Positions 9,580-17,717 of a stretch of 64,000 bases of DNA are shown here, piece by piece. The notes beneath the pieces were generated by a model, which did no database searches, was not told the DNA's origin, and saw nothing but the letters and a program-made list of their open reading frames with translations. Source of the stretch: Nocardia puris (lineage in GTDB: Bacteria; Actinomycetota; Actinomycetes; Mycobacteriales; Mycobacteriaceae); the NCBI RefSeq assembly GCF_003315035.1, contig NZ_QNRE01000010.1:202098-266097 (forward strand). The letters are read 5' to 3'. The position numbers and the translations under genes were made by a program. Position 1 is the first letter of the stretch. Each line of letters starts with the position of its first letter.

Positions 9580-10905
9580 ATGCTCCTGCCACGTATCGGT
9601 CTGTTCCGATCCACTGCGCGACAGACCGGCTTCCGCAAGTCCGTGATCGCCGCTTCGGCGGCGATCCTGCTGTTCGGTCCCAGCGCCGCGGTGGCCAACG
9701 CCGAACCGGCCGGGCCCGGCCTGCCCGCCGAGCTGCTCAGCGCCGTCACCCGCGATCTGAAGATCTCGCCCGACGAATACCTGCGCCGCGCCGAGCTCGG
9801 CCAGCAGGTCGCCGCGTTCGCCACCTCGGCGCAGCGCCAGTACCCGCAGGTGTTCGCGGGCGCCTGGCTCGACGACGCGGGCAAGGCCGTCGTCGCGCTG
9901 GCGCAGGGCCCCGGCGCGCAGGAGGCGCGCCAGGCGGCCCAGTCGGCGGGCTTCGAGGTGCGCGACGTCGCCAAGAGCGAGGCGGCGCTGCGCGGGGAGA
10001 AGAGCGCGTTCGAGCGGTGGCTGGACAGCCAGCCCGCGGCGGTGTCGGCGCTGGTGCGCGGCGTCGTGATCGATACGGTCAACAACAGCATCGCGGTGCG
10101 GGTGGACCAGGCGGGCGTCCCGATGCCCAGCTTCGTGGACCCGGCCCGCGTGATCGTCACCGCGCCGCCCGTGGCGGGTGAGACGCTGCCGCAGGGCACC
10201 CCGATCGCCGAGGGCGTCGACCGCGCCTCGCTGACCGGTGGCGACGGGTACGCCGCGGTGGGCGGCGACGTGCAGCTGCGCTGCTCTTTCGGGTTCAACG
10301 GCACCGACCGCTCGGGCAACGTCGTCAACATCTCGGCGGGCCACTGCGATCCGAACGGCGCCGCCGCGGGCGGTGCGAACGCGTCGGGCGTGCACGAGAT
10401 GCTGCCGCAGGACCGGCGCGGGGCGCGCCTGGGCTCGTTCGCCAAGTCGGTGCTCGGCTCGCAGGACTACTCGATCATCCGGATCGACGACGCGGTGGCG
10501 GATCGCTTCCGCAATAACGGCGTCCGCGTCCCCGGCGCCGCGCCCGTGCTCATCGAAGGCGTCGCGACGCCTGTGATCGGCGCGCCGGTGTGCAAGTCGG
10601 GTTCGCGCACCGGCTTCAGCTGCGGAATCATCAGCGCGGTCGACCAGACCGTGCAGGTCGGCGAGCGCCAGCTCACCCAGAGCTTCTCCGCCACCATCTG
10701 CGCGCTGCCCGGCGACAGCGGCGGCGCCGTGGTGACCGGACGGATGGCGCTCGGCATCTCCAGCGCCTCGTCGGTGGCCGACTTCCCGATCTGCGAGATC
10801 CCGAACCTCATCGGCGCGCTCACGGGCAACGCGCCGCAGCTGTTCGCGCAGCCGCTGAGCGTGGTCCTGTCGGACAACCCGGGTCTGCGGGTCCGCACGA
10901 ACTGA
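9580..10905 (+). CDS. Secreted S1-family serine protease, copy 2
   Basis: 441 aa paralogue of the preceding protease, 75 bp downstream. The chosen ATG 9580 begins MLLPRIGLFRSTARQTG and leads into a hydrophobic signal peptide ending near VANAEPAG; no strong Shine-Dalgarno is visible. The pro-region repeats the LPAELLSAVTRDLKISPDEYL block of copy 1. The triad is His255 (NISAGHCD), Asp296 (DYSIIRI) and Ser380 (PGDSGGA). The pair probably arose by tandem duplication. A strong terminator follows at once. Confidence 0.87.
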   Translation: MLLPRIGLFRSTARQTGFRKSVIAASAAILLFGPSAAVANAEPAGPGLPAELLSAVTRDLKISPDEYLRRAELGQQVAAFATSAQRQYPQVFAGAWLDDAGKAVVALAQGPGAQEARQAAQSAGFEVRDVAKSEAALRGEKSAFERWLDSQPAAVSALVRGVVIDTVNNSIAVRVDQAGVPMPSFVDPARVIVTAPPVAGETLPQGTPIAEGVDRASLTGGDGYAAVGGDVQLRCSFGFNGTDRSGNVVNISAGHCDPNGAAAGGANASGVHEMLPQDRRGARLGSFAKSVLGSQDYSIIRIDDAVADRFRNNGVRVPGAAPVLIEGVATPVIGAPVCKSGSRTGFSCGIISAVDQTVQVGERQLTQSFSATICALPGDSGGAVVTGRMALGISSASSVADFPICEIPNLIGALTGNAPQLFAQPLSVVLSDNPGLRVRTN

Positions 10906-10916
10906 GATACCGCGAG

Positions 10917-10949
10917 AAGGCCGCCGGTTGGGAGCACCGGCGGCCTTTT
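10917..10949 (+). terminator. Rho-independent terminator after the protease pair
   Basis: A perfect 12-bp stem (aaggccgccggt / accggcggcctt) with a 7-nt loop is followed by TTTTC, 11 bp after the stop of the second protease. Confidence 0.85.
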
Positions 10950-11029
10950 CGCTGTCTCGGGGACCGTTCCACTGCCCTTGCGCCCCGATAACCGCGATCC
11001 GTTCCGGCCGTTCCGGCATTCTGGAATGC

Positions 11030-11881
11030 ATGTGTTTGGTGTTGATCGGCTGGCGCGCCCACCCGGACTACCGGTTGATCGTGGCGGCCAACCGGGACGA
11101 GTTCTATGTGCGGCCCGCAGAGCCGATGCGGTGGTGGCCGGAGGTGTCCGGTCTGCTCGCGGGCCGCGACGTGGGCGCTCCGGGCTACGCACCGGGCGTG
11201 CGGCCCGGTACTTGGCTCGGTGTGGCGGAATCACCCGCCCGTTTCGCGGCCGTCACCAATGTGCGCAACCCGCGCGACGAACGCCGCGACGCCCGTTCGC
11301 GGGGCGCGCTGCTGATGGACTTCCTCGACAGCGCCGAACATCCCGGCCCGCGCCGCTACCTCGATGCGGTCGCCGCCGCCCCGGACGACTACAACGGCTA
11401 CAACCTGGTACTGAGCGACCTCGAGACGCTGTGGTGGCACTCCAACCGTTCCCAGCGACCCCCGCGAGCACTGGAGCCCGGCTTCCACGGGCTGTCCAAC
11501 GGCCCGTTCGTCACCTCGGCGGCGCCCGCGCCGGACGCCGAACTGTCCGCGCCGCGACGGATCTGGCCGAAGGTGCGCGGCGGCCTGACCGAACTGCGCA
11601 AGGTGGTGGAATCCGACCCCGATGCCCTCGACCGCTACTTCGACGTGCTCTCCGATCGCACCGAGGCGCCCGACGACCAGTTGCCGGGCACCGGCGTGCC
11701 GCTGGAGATGGAACGATCGCTCTCGGCCCGGTTCATCGCCCACCGGATCCACGGCACCAGGGCGAGCACAGTGCTGCTGGTGCGTGAGGACGGGTCGTTC
11801 ACGGTGGCGGAGCGCTCGTTCGGCGAGCTGGGTGAGAGTCTGGGCGCGGTGAGCTTTCACGGCACGCTCGCGCTGCCCTGA
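11030..11881 (+). CDS. NRDE family (TANGO2-like) protein
   Basis: 283 aa. The start MCLVLIGWRAHPDYRLIVAA at ATG 11030 matches the family's characteristic N-terminus with Cys2; the frame is open upstream but without similarity. The defining Asn-Arg-Asp-Glu motif is in AANRDEFYVRP. Further family-type blocks are TWLGV (residues ~60) and FAAVTNVRNP. NRDE proteins are Ntn-like; eukaryotic TANGO2 has been linked to lipid or haem handling, and the bacterial substrate is unknown. It is the last plus-strand gene before a bidirectional terminator. Confidence 0.88.
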   Translation: MCLVLIGWRAHPDYRLIVAANRDEFYVRPAEPMRWWPEVSGLLAGRDVGAPGYAPGVRPGTWLGVAESPARFAAVTNVRNPRDERRDARSRGALLMDFLDSAEHPGPRRYLDAVAAAPDDYNGYNLVLSDLETLWWHSNRSQRPPRALEPGFHGLSNGPFVTSAAPAPDAELSAPRRIWPKVRGGLTELRKVVESDPDALDRYFDVLSDRTEAPDDQLPGTGVPLEMERSLSARFIAHRIHGTRASTVLLVREDGSFTVAERSFGELGESLGAVSFHGTLALP

Positions 11882-11890
11882 CCACGCGAA

Positions 11891-11919
11891 AGGCCCGCTC
11901 CCTTCGCGGGAGCGGGCCT
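11891..11919. terminator. Bidirectional terminator between convergent genes
   Basis: A perfect 12-bp stem (aggcccgctccc / gggagcgggcct) with a TTCGC loop sits between the NRDE gene and the convergent secreted-protein gene, 10 bp and 22 bp from their stops. Confidence 0.85.
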
Positions 11920-11940
11920 GATTTCGTGCGGTACCGCGGG

Positions 11941-12651
11941 TCAGTTCGCGGCCTGGGCGGCCTTCGGCTTGTCGGCCCACTGCGTGGTGCCTTCCGGCGC
12001 CTGCAGGGTGTTGATCAGCTCGATGCCCGCGGCGAGCAGCGTGGGACCACCGACGGCGATGGTGCCCAGGATCCCGCCGATGCCCGCGCCGATCGGCAGG
12101 CCCGCGATGCAGCCGACGCCGAACAGCGGCAGGCCGAATACGCAGCCGACGACCGCGCCGATGGCGGTGCCGACGAAGCCGCCGATGGCGGTGCCGATGC
12201 CGAACTTGCTGGCGAAGTCGTTCATCGCGCGCTGATTCTCGATGGGACCCGCGATGGGCTTGACCTCGACCGGCTTGTCCAGCTGCACGCCCTCGGGCTT
12301 CTCCGGGGTCACCTCGAGGACGGTGCCGTCCTTCTTGACCTCGGTGGCGACCGGGATGTCGGTCCCGTTGACGTTGAAGCTCAGCGGCAACGAGATGACC
12401 GTGTTGCCTGCGTCGTCCTTGATGTCCAGGATGTTCGTCTTCGGGTCGTCGACGGTGGCTCCATCCTTCTCGACCAGCGAGAAGGTCCCCCCACGGAGCG
12501 ATGCGACGACGGTCTTGTCCACCAGCTTGACGGAGTAGCTGATGTCCTCAGCAGGCGCGGGCGCGGCGGGCTCGGCATGAGCGGTCCCCATACCGACGGT
12601 CAACGCACCGATGACCAGCGCGGCAGCCGCAGTGGTTCTGCGGAAGTTCAT
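11941..12651 (-). CDS. Secreted protein with C-terminal glycine-zipper region, function unknown
   Basis: 236 aa from ATG 12651 (MNFRRTTAAAALVIGALTVG), with a classical signal peptide cleaved near AHAEPAAP. GGAAAA precedes the start, and the 20-residue longer reading would mask the signal. After cleavage comes a ~100-residue beta-rich domain (ISYSVKLVDKTVVASLRGG...). The C-terminal region carries many GxxxG repeats and two cysteines (GCVFGLPLFGVGCIAGLP), a glycine-zipper pattern suggesting membrane insertion or oligomerisation. I recognise it only as a type of secreted protein common in Nocardia; no activity can be assigned. Confidence 0.8.
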   Translation of the reverse strand: MNFRRTTAAAALVIGALTVGMGTAHAEPAAPAPAEDISYSVKLVDKTVVASLRGGTFSLVEKDGATVDDPKTNILDIKDDAGNTVISLPLSFNVNGTDIPVATEVKKDGTVLEVTPEKPEGVQLDKPVEVKPIAGPIENQRAMNDFASKFGIGTAIGGFVGTAIGAVVGCVFGLPLFGVGCIAGLPIGAGIGGILGTIAVGGPTLLAAGIELINTLQAPEGTTQWADKPKAAQAAN

Positions 12652-12906
12652 TCGGTTTTCCAATCCATCATCAGGGTGTGCGCGGGCCGCTGTCGTCACG
12701 CGAGAGCTCATTCAATCCGAAAGCTGGTCAGGCACTTCGGATTCTCCCCGAGCGGTGGGCAGCGGATGCCGCGAACAGAACGGTCGTGAGCGTAGTCGAC
12801 CCCGGCGACTAATGCGAGATCCGTTACATGTGCACACGAGTAAGCCTGCCCTTACCGAATGGGCCTACTTCCTCGGCGTTTACGGTGGTTACCGGCCGAT
12901 AGCCCC

Positions 12907-12958
12907 GCGGGCCGGATTTTCTTGGTGTGACATTGATCACACCGGAAATCCGGCCCGC
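12907..12958. promoter_or_regulatory. CRP-type site nested inside a 13-bp inverted repeat
   Basis: At 12926-12941 the sequence is TGTGA-CATTGA-TCACA, a perfect match to the CRP consensus TGTGAN6TCACA, symmetric through GGTGTGA/TCACACC (12924-12943). It is enclosed by a second perfect inverted repeat with arms gcgggccggattt (12907-12919) and aaatccggcccgc (12946-12958). It lies ~170 bp upstream of the EtfD-like gene and ~270 bp upstream of the divergent secreted-protein gene. Confidence 0.75.
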
Positions 12959-13007
12959 GCCCCAGGAAATAGGGCTGGGTCACAAAAGTGGATCGTACGA
13001 TGGACAC

Positions 13008-13031
13008 GTAAGTTACCGGTGGGTAACTTAC
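13008..13031. promoter_or_regulatory. Perfect palindromic operator candidate upstream of the EtfD-like gene
   Basis: Arms gtaagttacc (13008-13017) and ggtaacttac (13022-13031) are separated by 4 nt and sit 83 bp before ATG 13114. The size and symmetry are typical of TetR-family operators. The cognate regulator is not identifiable here. Confidence 0.65.
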
Positions 13032-13113
13032 TGGGGGTTACGATACGAGCCAACCGGGGCGGCGCGCATGCCGCGCCCGTACAGCTCGTGTTGCCGCAAA
13101 GAAAGGTCGCGAC

Positions 13114-16100
13114 ATGAATGCCCTGACAGTGACGCTGGGCACGATCGGGGCGACGCTCAGCATCGTGTGCTGGGCGTCGTTCTTGGGCGGCGTCAGGAAC
13201 ATCGCGCGCACCATCATGATCGGGCAGAGCGCGCCGGACCGCTGGCGGCCGTTCTTCCCGCGCTTCAAGCAGATGGTCATCGAGTTCCTCGCTCATACGC
13301 GGATGAACAAGTTCCGTACGGTCGGCTGGGCGCACTGGCTCGTCATGATCGGCTTCATGGGCGGCGCCATCCTCTGGTTCGAAGCCTACGGCCAGACCTT
13401 CGACCCGTCGTTCCACTGGCCGATCATCGGCAACCTGGCGATCTACCACCTGTGGGACGAGATCCTCGGCATCGGCACCGTCGTCGGCATCACGGCGCTG
13501 ATCATCATCCGCCAGCTCAACCACCCGCGGGTGCCCGAGCGCCTGTCGCGATTCAGCGGCTCCAAGTTCGCCCCGGCCTACGTCATCGAGACCATCGTGC
13601 TCCTCGAGGGCCTCGGCATGATCTTCGTCAAGGCCGGCAAGATCGCGACCTACCACCACTCCAACACCGCGACCGACTTCTTCACCATGCAGGTGGCCAA
13701 GCTGCTGCCCGCCAGCCCGGTGATGGTGTCGATCTTCGCGTTCATCAAGCTCATGTCGGGTATGGCCTTCCTCTACCTGGTCGGCCGCAATATCACCTGG
13801 GGCGTGGCCTGGCACCGCTTCTCGGCCTTCCCGAACATCTACTTCAAGCGCGAGGACGACGGCGACGTGGCCCTCGGCGCCGCCAAGCCGATGATGTCCA
13901 AGGGCCGCGCCCTGGACATGGACAACGTCGACCCCGACACCGACACCCTCGGCGCGGGCAAGATCGAGGACTTCTCCTGGAAGGGCATCCTCGACTTCAC
14001 CACCTGCACCGAGTGCGGGCGCTGCCAGTCCCAATGCCCCGCCTGGAACACCGGTAAGCCGCTCTCGCCCAAGCTGCTCATCATGTCGCTGCGCGACCAC
14101 GGCTACGCCAAGGCGCCCTACCTGCTGGCCGGCGGCCGCAAGGACATGGGCGGCGACGAGATCGGCCTGGTCGACGCCGACGGCAAGCCCGACGAGGCCG
14201 CGCTGGCCAAGATCCCCGAGGCCGCGCGCGCCGAGGCCGAGCGCCCGCTGGTCGGCGGTGAGGACGCGCACGGCATCATCGACCCCGAGGTGCTGTGGAG
14301 CTGCACCACCTGCGGCGCCTGCGTGGAGCAGTGCCCGGTGGACATCGAGCACGTCGACCACATCATCGACATGCGCCGCTACCAGGTGCTGATCGAATCG
14401 GAGTTCCCCTCCGAGCTGGCCGGCCTGTTCAAGAACCTGGAGAACAAGGGCAACCCCTGGGGCCAGAACGCCAAGGACCGCCTGAACTGGATCAACGAGC
14501 TGGACTTCCAGATCCCGGTCTTCGGCAAGGACGCCGACAGCTTCGACGGCTACGAATACCTGTTCTGGGTCGGCTGCGCCGGCGCCTACGAGGACCGCGC
14601 GAAGAAGACCACCAAGGCGGTCGCCGAACTGCTGGCCACCGCGGGCGTGAAGTTCATGGTGCTCGGCCAGGAGGAGACCTGCACCGGCGACTCGGCGCGC
14701 CGCGCGGGCAACGAGTTCCTGTTCCAGCAGCTGGCCATGCAGAACATCGAGCTGCTGAACTCGGTGTTCGAGGGCGTCGAAGAGCGCAAGAAGAAGATCG
14801 TCGTCACCTGCGCGCACTGCTTCAACGCGCTCAATAACGAGTACCCGCAGGTCGGCGGCACCTACGAGGTGGTGCACCACACCCAGCTGCTGAACCGCCT
14901 GGTGCGGCAGAAGAAGCTGGTGCCGGTGGCCTCGGTGTCGCAGAACGTCACCTACCACGACCCCTGCTACCTGGGCCGCCACAACAAGATCTACAACGCC
15001 CCGCGTGAGCTGATGGAGGCGTCGGGCTCCAAGCTGGTCGAAATGCCGCGTCACGGCGAACGGTCCATGTGCTGTGGCGCCGGTGGTGCGCGTATGTGGA
15101 TGGAGGAGCAGCTCGGCAAGCGCATCAACGTCGACCGTGTGGACGAGGGCCTCGGTGCGCTCACCGAGTCGGCCAACGGCTCCGGCCCCGGCAAGATCGC
15201 GACCGGCTGCCCGTTCTGCCGCGTGATGCTCACCGACGGTGTGACCGCGCGCCAGGAGAAGGGCGAGGGCGAGGGCGTCGAGGTCGTCGACGTCGCGCAG
15301 CTCATGCTCGACGCCGTCGACCGCGTCGACGCCGGTGTGCTGACCGAGAACCTGACCGTCATCCAGGAGCCCAAGGCCGAGCCGGAACCCGAACCGGAAC
15401 CCGAGCCCGTCGCCGAGGCGGCCCCCGCGGCCGCGAAGGCGGCGCCGAAGGGCGGCGGCCTGGCGATGAAGGGCGCGAAGGCGCCCGGCGGTGGCGGTCT
15501 CGCCATGAAGGGTGCGAAGGCGCCCGGTGGCGGTGGACTCGGCATGAAGGGCGCGGCCAAGGCGCCCGGTGCCAAGGCCGACGCGCCGGCCGCCGAGGAG
15601 AAGCCGGCCGCCAAGGGTCTCGCCATGAAGGGCCCCGCGAAGGCGCCCGGCAAGGGTCTGGGCATGAAGGGCGCCGCCAAGGCGCCGGGTGCCAAGGCTG
15701 CTGCCGACGCTCCCGCCGCGGAAGCCGAAGCACCTGCCGCTCCGCCCGTGAAGGGGCTGGGGATGAAGGGTGCGGCCAAGGCACCCGGCAAGGGTCTCGG
15801 CATGAAGGGCGCCGCCAAGGCGCCCGGTGCGAAAGCCCCTGCGGCCCCGGCCGAGTCGGCTTCCGAAGCTCCGGCCGAGGCGACCGAGTCCAAGCCTTCG
15901 GTGCCCGCCAAGGGGCTGGCGATGAAGTCCGGGTTCAAGCGACCCGGCCCCAAGGCGCCGGGCGGCGCGACCCCGGCCACTGCGGAAGCGGCCGTCTCGG
16001 AGACGGCTGTTTCGGAACCGGCTGTCCCGGAGACGGCGGAGTCGGCGACGGCCGAATCCACGTCGGCGGCAACGGCTTCGGCTCCCACCGAAACCAAGCC

Positions 16101-16392
16101 GTCCATCCCGGCCAAGGGACTCGCCATGAAGTCGGGCTTCAAGCGTCCCGGCCCGAAGGCCCCAGGCGCTCCGGCCCCGGCTCCCGCTCCGGAGCCGACC
16201 CTGGCCACCGAGGAGCCCGAGGCGGTCGCCGAACCGGAACCCACCCCGGAGCCGGAGCAGCCCACCAACGGCACCGGCCACGACGCCAACGGCACCTCCG
16301 GCAACGGCGCGGGCACCATCGCCCCACCCACCGCCAAACCCGGCGCCCTCGGCTTCAAGTCGGGCGCGAAGGCGCCGGGCCGCAAGAGCTAG
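13114..16392 (+). CDS. EtfD-like membrane Fe-S oxidoreductase (Rv0338c-like) with repetitive C-terminal tail
   Basis: 1092 aa; GAAAGG precedes ATG 13114. Residues 1-~250 contain several membrane helices of a NarI-like type. Two 4Fe-4S motifs follow: CTECGRCQSQCP starting at Cys298 and CTTCGACVEQCP at Cys397. Two cysteine-rich (CCG-type) domains come next, including ETCTGDSARRAGNE, CAHCFNALNNEYP and CCGAGGARMWMEE. This is the layout of mycobacterial Rv0338c, reported as EtfD, which passes electrons from acyl-CoA dehydrogenases via ETF to the quinone pool; two acyl-CoA dehydrogenase genes lie just downstream on the other strand. The family is nearer 880 aa in my memory. The extra ~340 residues are a Pro/Ala/Glu tail with about nine copies of a KGLxMKGAAKAPG-like unit. 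Confidence 0.85.
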   Translation: MNALTVTLGTIGATLSIVCWASFLGGVRNIARTIMIGQSAPDRWRPFFPRFKQMVIEFLAHTRMNKFRTVGWAHWLVMIGFMGGAILWFEAYGQTFDPSFHWPIIGNLAIYHLWDEILGIGTVVGITALIIIRQLNHPRVPERLSRFSGSKFAPAYVIETIVLLEGLGMIFVKAGKIATYHHSNTATDFFTMQVAKLLPASPVMVSIFAFIKLMSGMAFLYLVGRNITWGVAWHRFSAFPNIYFKREDDGDVALGAAKPMMSKGRALDMDNVDPDTDTLGAGKIEDFSWKGILDFTTCTECGRCQSQCPAWNTGKPLSPKLLIMSLRDHGYAKAPYLLAGGRKDMGGDEIGLVDADGKPDEAALAKIPEAARAEAERPLVGGEDAHGIIDPEVLWSCTTCGACVEQCPVDIEHVDHIIDMRRYQVLIESEFPSELAGLFKNLENKGNPWGQNAKDRLNWINELDFQIPVFGKDADSFDGYEYLFWVGCAGAYEDRAKKTTKAVAELLATAGVKFMVLGQEETCTGDSARRAGNEFLFQQLAMQNIELLNSVFEGVEERKKKIVVTCAHCFNALNNEYPQVGGTYEVVHHTQLLNRLVRQKKLVPVASVSQNVTYHDPCYLGRHNKIYNAPRELMEASGSKLVEMPRHGERSMCCGAGGARMWMEEQLGKRINVDRVDEGLGALTESANGSGPGKIATGCPFCRVMLTDGVTARQEKGEGEGVEVVDVAQLMLDAVDRVDAGVLTENLTVIQEPKAEPEPEPEPEPVAEAAPAAAKAAPKGGGLAMKGAKAPGGGGLAMKGAKAPGGGGLGMKGAAKAPGAKADAPAAEEKPAAKGLAMKGPAKAPGKGLGMKGAAKAPGAKAAADAPAAEAEAPAAPPVKGLGMKGAAKAPGKGLGMKGAAKAPGAKAPAAPAESASEAPAEATESKPSVPAKGLAMKSGFKRPGPKAPGGATPATAEAAVSETAVSEPAVPETAESATAESTSAATASAPTETKPSIPAKGLAMKSGFKRPGPKAPGAPAPAPAPEPTLATEEPEAVAEPEPTPEPEQPTNGTGHDANGTSGNGAGTIAPPTAKPGALGFKSGAKAPGRKS
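15440..16392 (+). repeat. In-frame repeat region coding for KGLGMKGAAKAPG-type units
   Basis: Within the EtfD-like gene a 36-45-bp unit encoding [GK]GLxMKxxxKxPG recurs about nine to ten times, separated by Ala/Glu/Pro spacers and closing with ALGFKSGAKAPGRKS. The units are basic and glycine-rich and the spacers acidic. Repeat instability could change tail length between strains. Confidence 0.75.
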
Positions 16393-16403
16393 GCACGTGA
16401 GAG

Positions 16404-16436
16404 TGGCCCGGATCCCTATGGATCCGGGCCATTTTC
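16404..16436 (+). terminator. Terminator after the EtfD-like gene
   Basis: A perfect 12-bp stem (tggcccggatcc / ggatccgggcca) with a 4-nt loop is followed by TTTTCG, 12 bp after the stop codon. Confidence 0.85.
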
Positions 16437-16511
16437 GTTGAGTCGAGGGCTCGACCAGGGACCCCTGAACGCGCCGGTAGCGGGCGATCAGCTCACCCAC
16501 CGACGCGCGGA

Positions 16512-16541
16512 CGCCCGGCAGCACAGGGGTGCTGCCGGGCG
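16512..16541. terminator. Hairpin beyond the 3' end of the acyl-CoA dehydrogenase pair
   Basis: A perfect 13-bp stem (cgcccggcagcac / gtgctgccgggcg) with an AGGG loop lies 13 bp past the minus-strand stop at 16554. The T-rich side (tttcggtcttt) faces the plus strand, so it may work poorly for the minus operon. Confidence 0.5.
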
Positions 16542-16553
16542 GCGTTTCGGTCT

Positions 16554-17717
16554 TTACGCCCGCGTCGGCTGCGGGCGGGTGAGGTGGGCGTAGCGGGTGC
16601 GGTGGTGGTCGGCGGTGCCGTGTTCGCGTTCGAGGGCGGTGAGGCGTTTGAAGTAGTGGCCGATGGCCAGTTCTTCGGTCATGCCCATGGCGCCGTGCAG
16701 TTGGACGGCGTTCTGGCCGACGAAGCGGGCCGCGCGGGAGATGGTGGCCTTGGCGGCGGAGACGGCGCGGGCGCGGGCGGGTGGGGCGGCCGTGAGGGCG
16801 TGGGCGGCGAGGTGGGCCGCGGCCACGGACTGTTCCAGCTCGATGTACATGTCGACCATGCGGTGCTGGAGCACCTGGAAGCTGCCGATGGGCACGCCGA
16901 ACTGATGCCGCTGCTTGGCGTATTCGACGGTGTCGGACAACACCTTTCGCAGGCAGCCGACTGCCTCGGCGCAGATCGCGGCGGTGGCGGCATCCACGGC
17001 GGCCGAGATCGTCTCCCCCGCTTCGCCTTCCGCGCCGAGCAGCGCGTCGGCGGGCAGGCGGCAGCCGGTGAACTCGAGGTCGGCGGCGGCGCGGTCGTCG
17101 ATGGTGCGGTACGGGTGCACTCGCACACCCTCCGGCGGGGCGGAGGCATCGAATTCGGTGAGGAACAACGAGATTCCCGCATCATCCAGTCGCCCACCGG
17201 AGGTGCGCGCCGAGACGACGAGGTGCGTCGCGGCGGGCACGCCCACCACCACGACCTTCGCGCCGTCGATCACCCACGACTCCCCGTCGCGCCGCGCCGA
17301 GGTACCGACGTGCAATGGCACGGCACCCGAGTCCGCTTCCAGCGAAGCGAACGCGACCCGCGCCTTCCCGAGCACGATGTCCCGCAACACAGCTGACGCG
17401 CGTTCCCCACCGGCGCCGGCCAGAAGGCCGCCGCCGAGTACCACGGTATCCACGAAAGGTTCCACGACCAGCGCACGCCCCAATTCCTCGGCGATGACCA
17501 TGGTTTCGATCGGACCGCCCCCATCGCCGCCGACGTCCTCGGGCAGCGCGGCGCCGAGGATACCCAGCTCCTCGGCGAATCCGCGCCACACGTCCGGCTG
17601 CCACCCGGCGGCCGATTTCGCCGCGGCGCGGCTGGATTCCAGGTCGTATTTCGCGCCGAGGTACCCGGCGACGGAGTCGCGGAGGAGCTGCTGCTCCTCG
17701 GTGAGTGTGAAGTCCAT
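16554..17717 (-). CDS. Acyl-CoA dehydrogenase (short FadE-type subunit)
   Basis: 387 aa from ATG 17717 (MDFTLTEEQQLLRDSVAGYL). It has the acyl-CoA dehydrogenase layout: N-terminal helical domain, a central strand domain with weak conservation (VAFASLEADSG), and a C-terminal helical domain with QRHQFGVPIGSFQVLQHRMVDM and QLHGAMGMTEELAIGHYFKRL. Its start shares one nucleotide with the upstream dehydrogenase stop (TGATG), so the two are translationally coupled. Such adjacent unequal FadE pairs in actinobacteria often form alpha2beta2 heterotetramers acting on steroid or other bulky CoA esters; that substrate is inference. Confidence 0.85.
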   Translation of the reverse strand: MDFTLTEEQQLLRDSVAGYLGAKYDLESSRAAAKSAAGWQPDVWRGFAEELGILGAALPEDVGGDGGGPIETMVIAEELGRALVVEPFVDTVVLGGGLLAGAGGERASAVLRDIVLGKARVAFASLEADSGAVPLHVGTSARRDGESWVIDGAKVVVVGVPAATHLVVSARTSGGRLDDAGISLFLTEFDASAPPEGVRVHPYRTIDDRAAADLEFTGCRLPADALLGAEGEAGETISAAVDAATAAICAEAVGCLRKVLSDTVEYAKQRHQFGVPIGSFQVLQHRMVDMYIELEQSVAAAHLAAHALTAAPPARARAVSAAKATISRAARFVGQNAVQLHGAMGMTEELAIGHYFKRLTALEREHGTADHHRTRYAHLTRPQPTRA

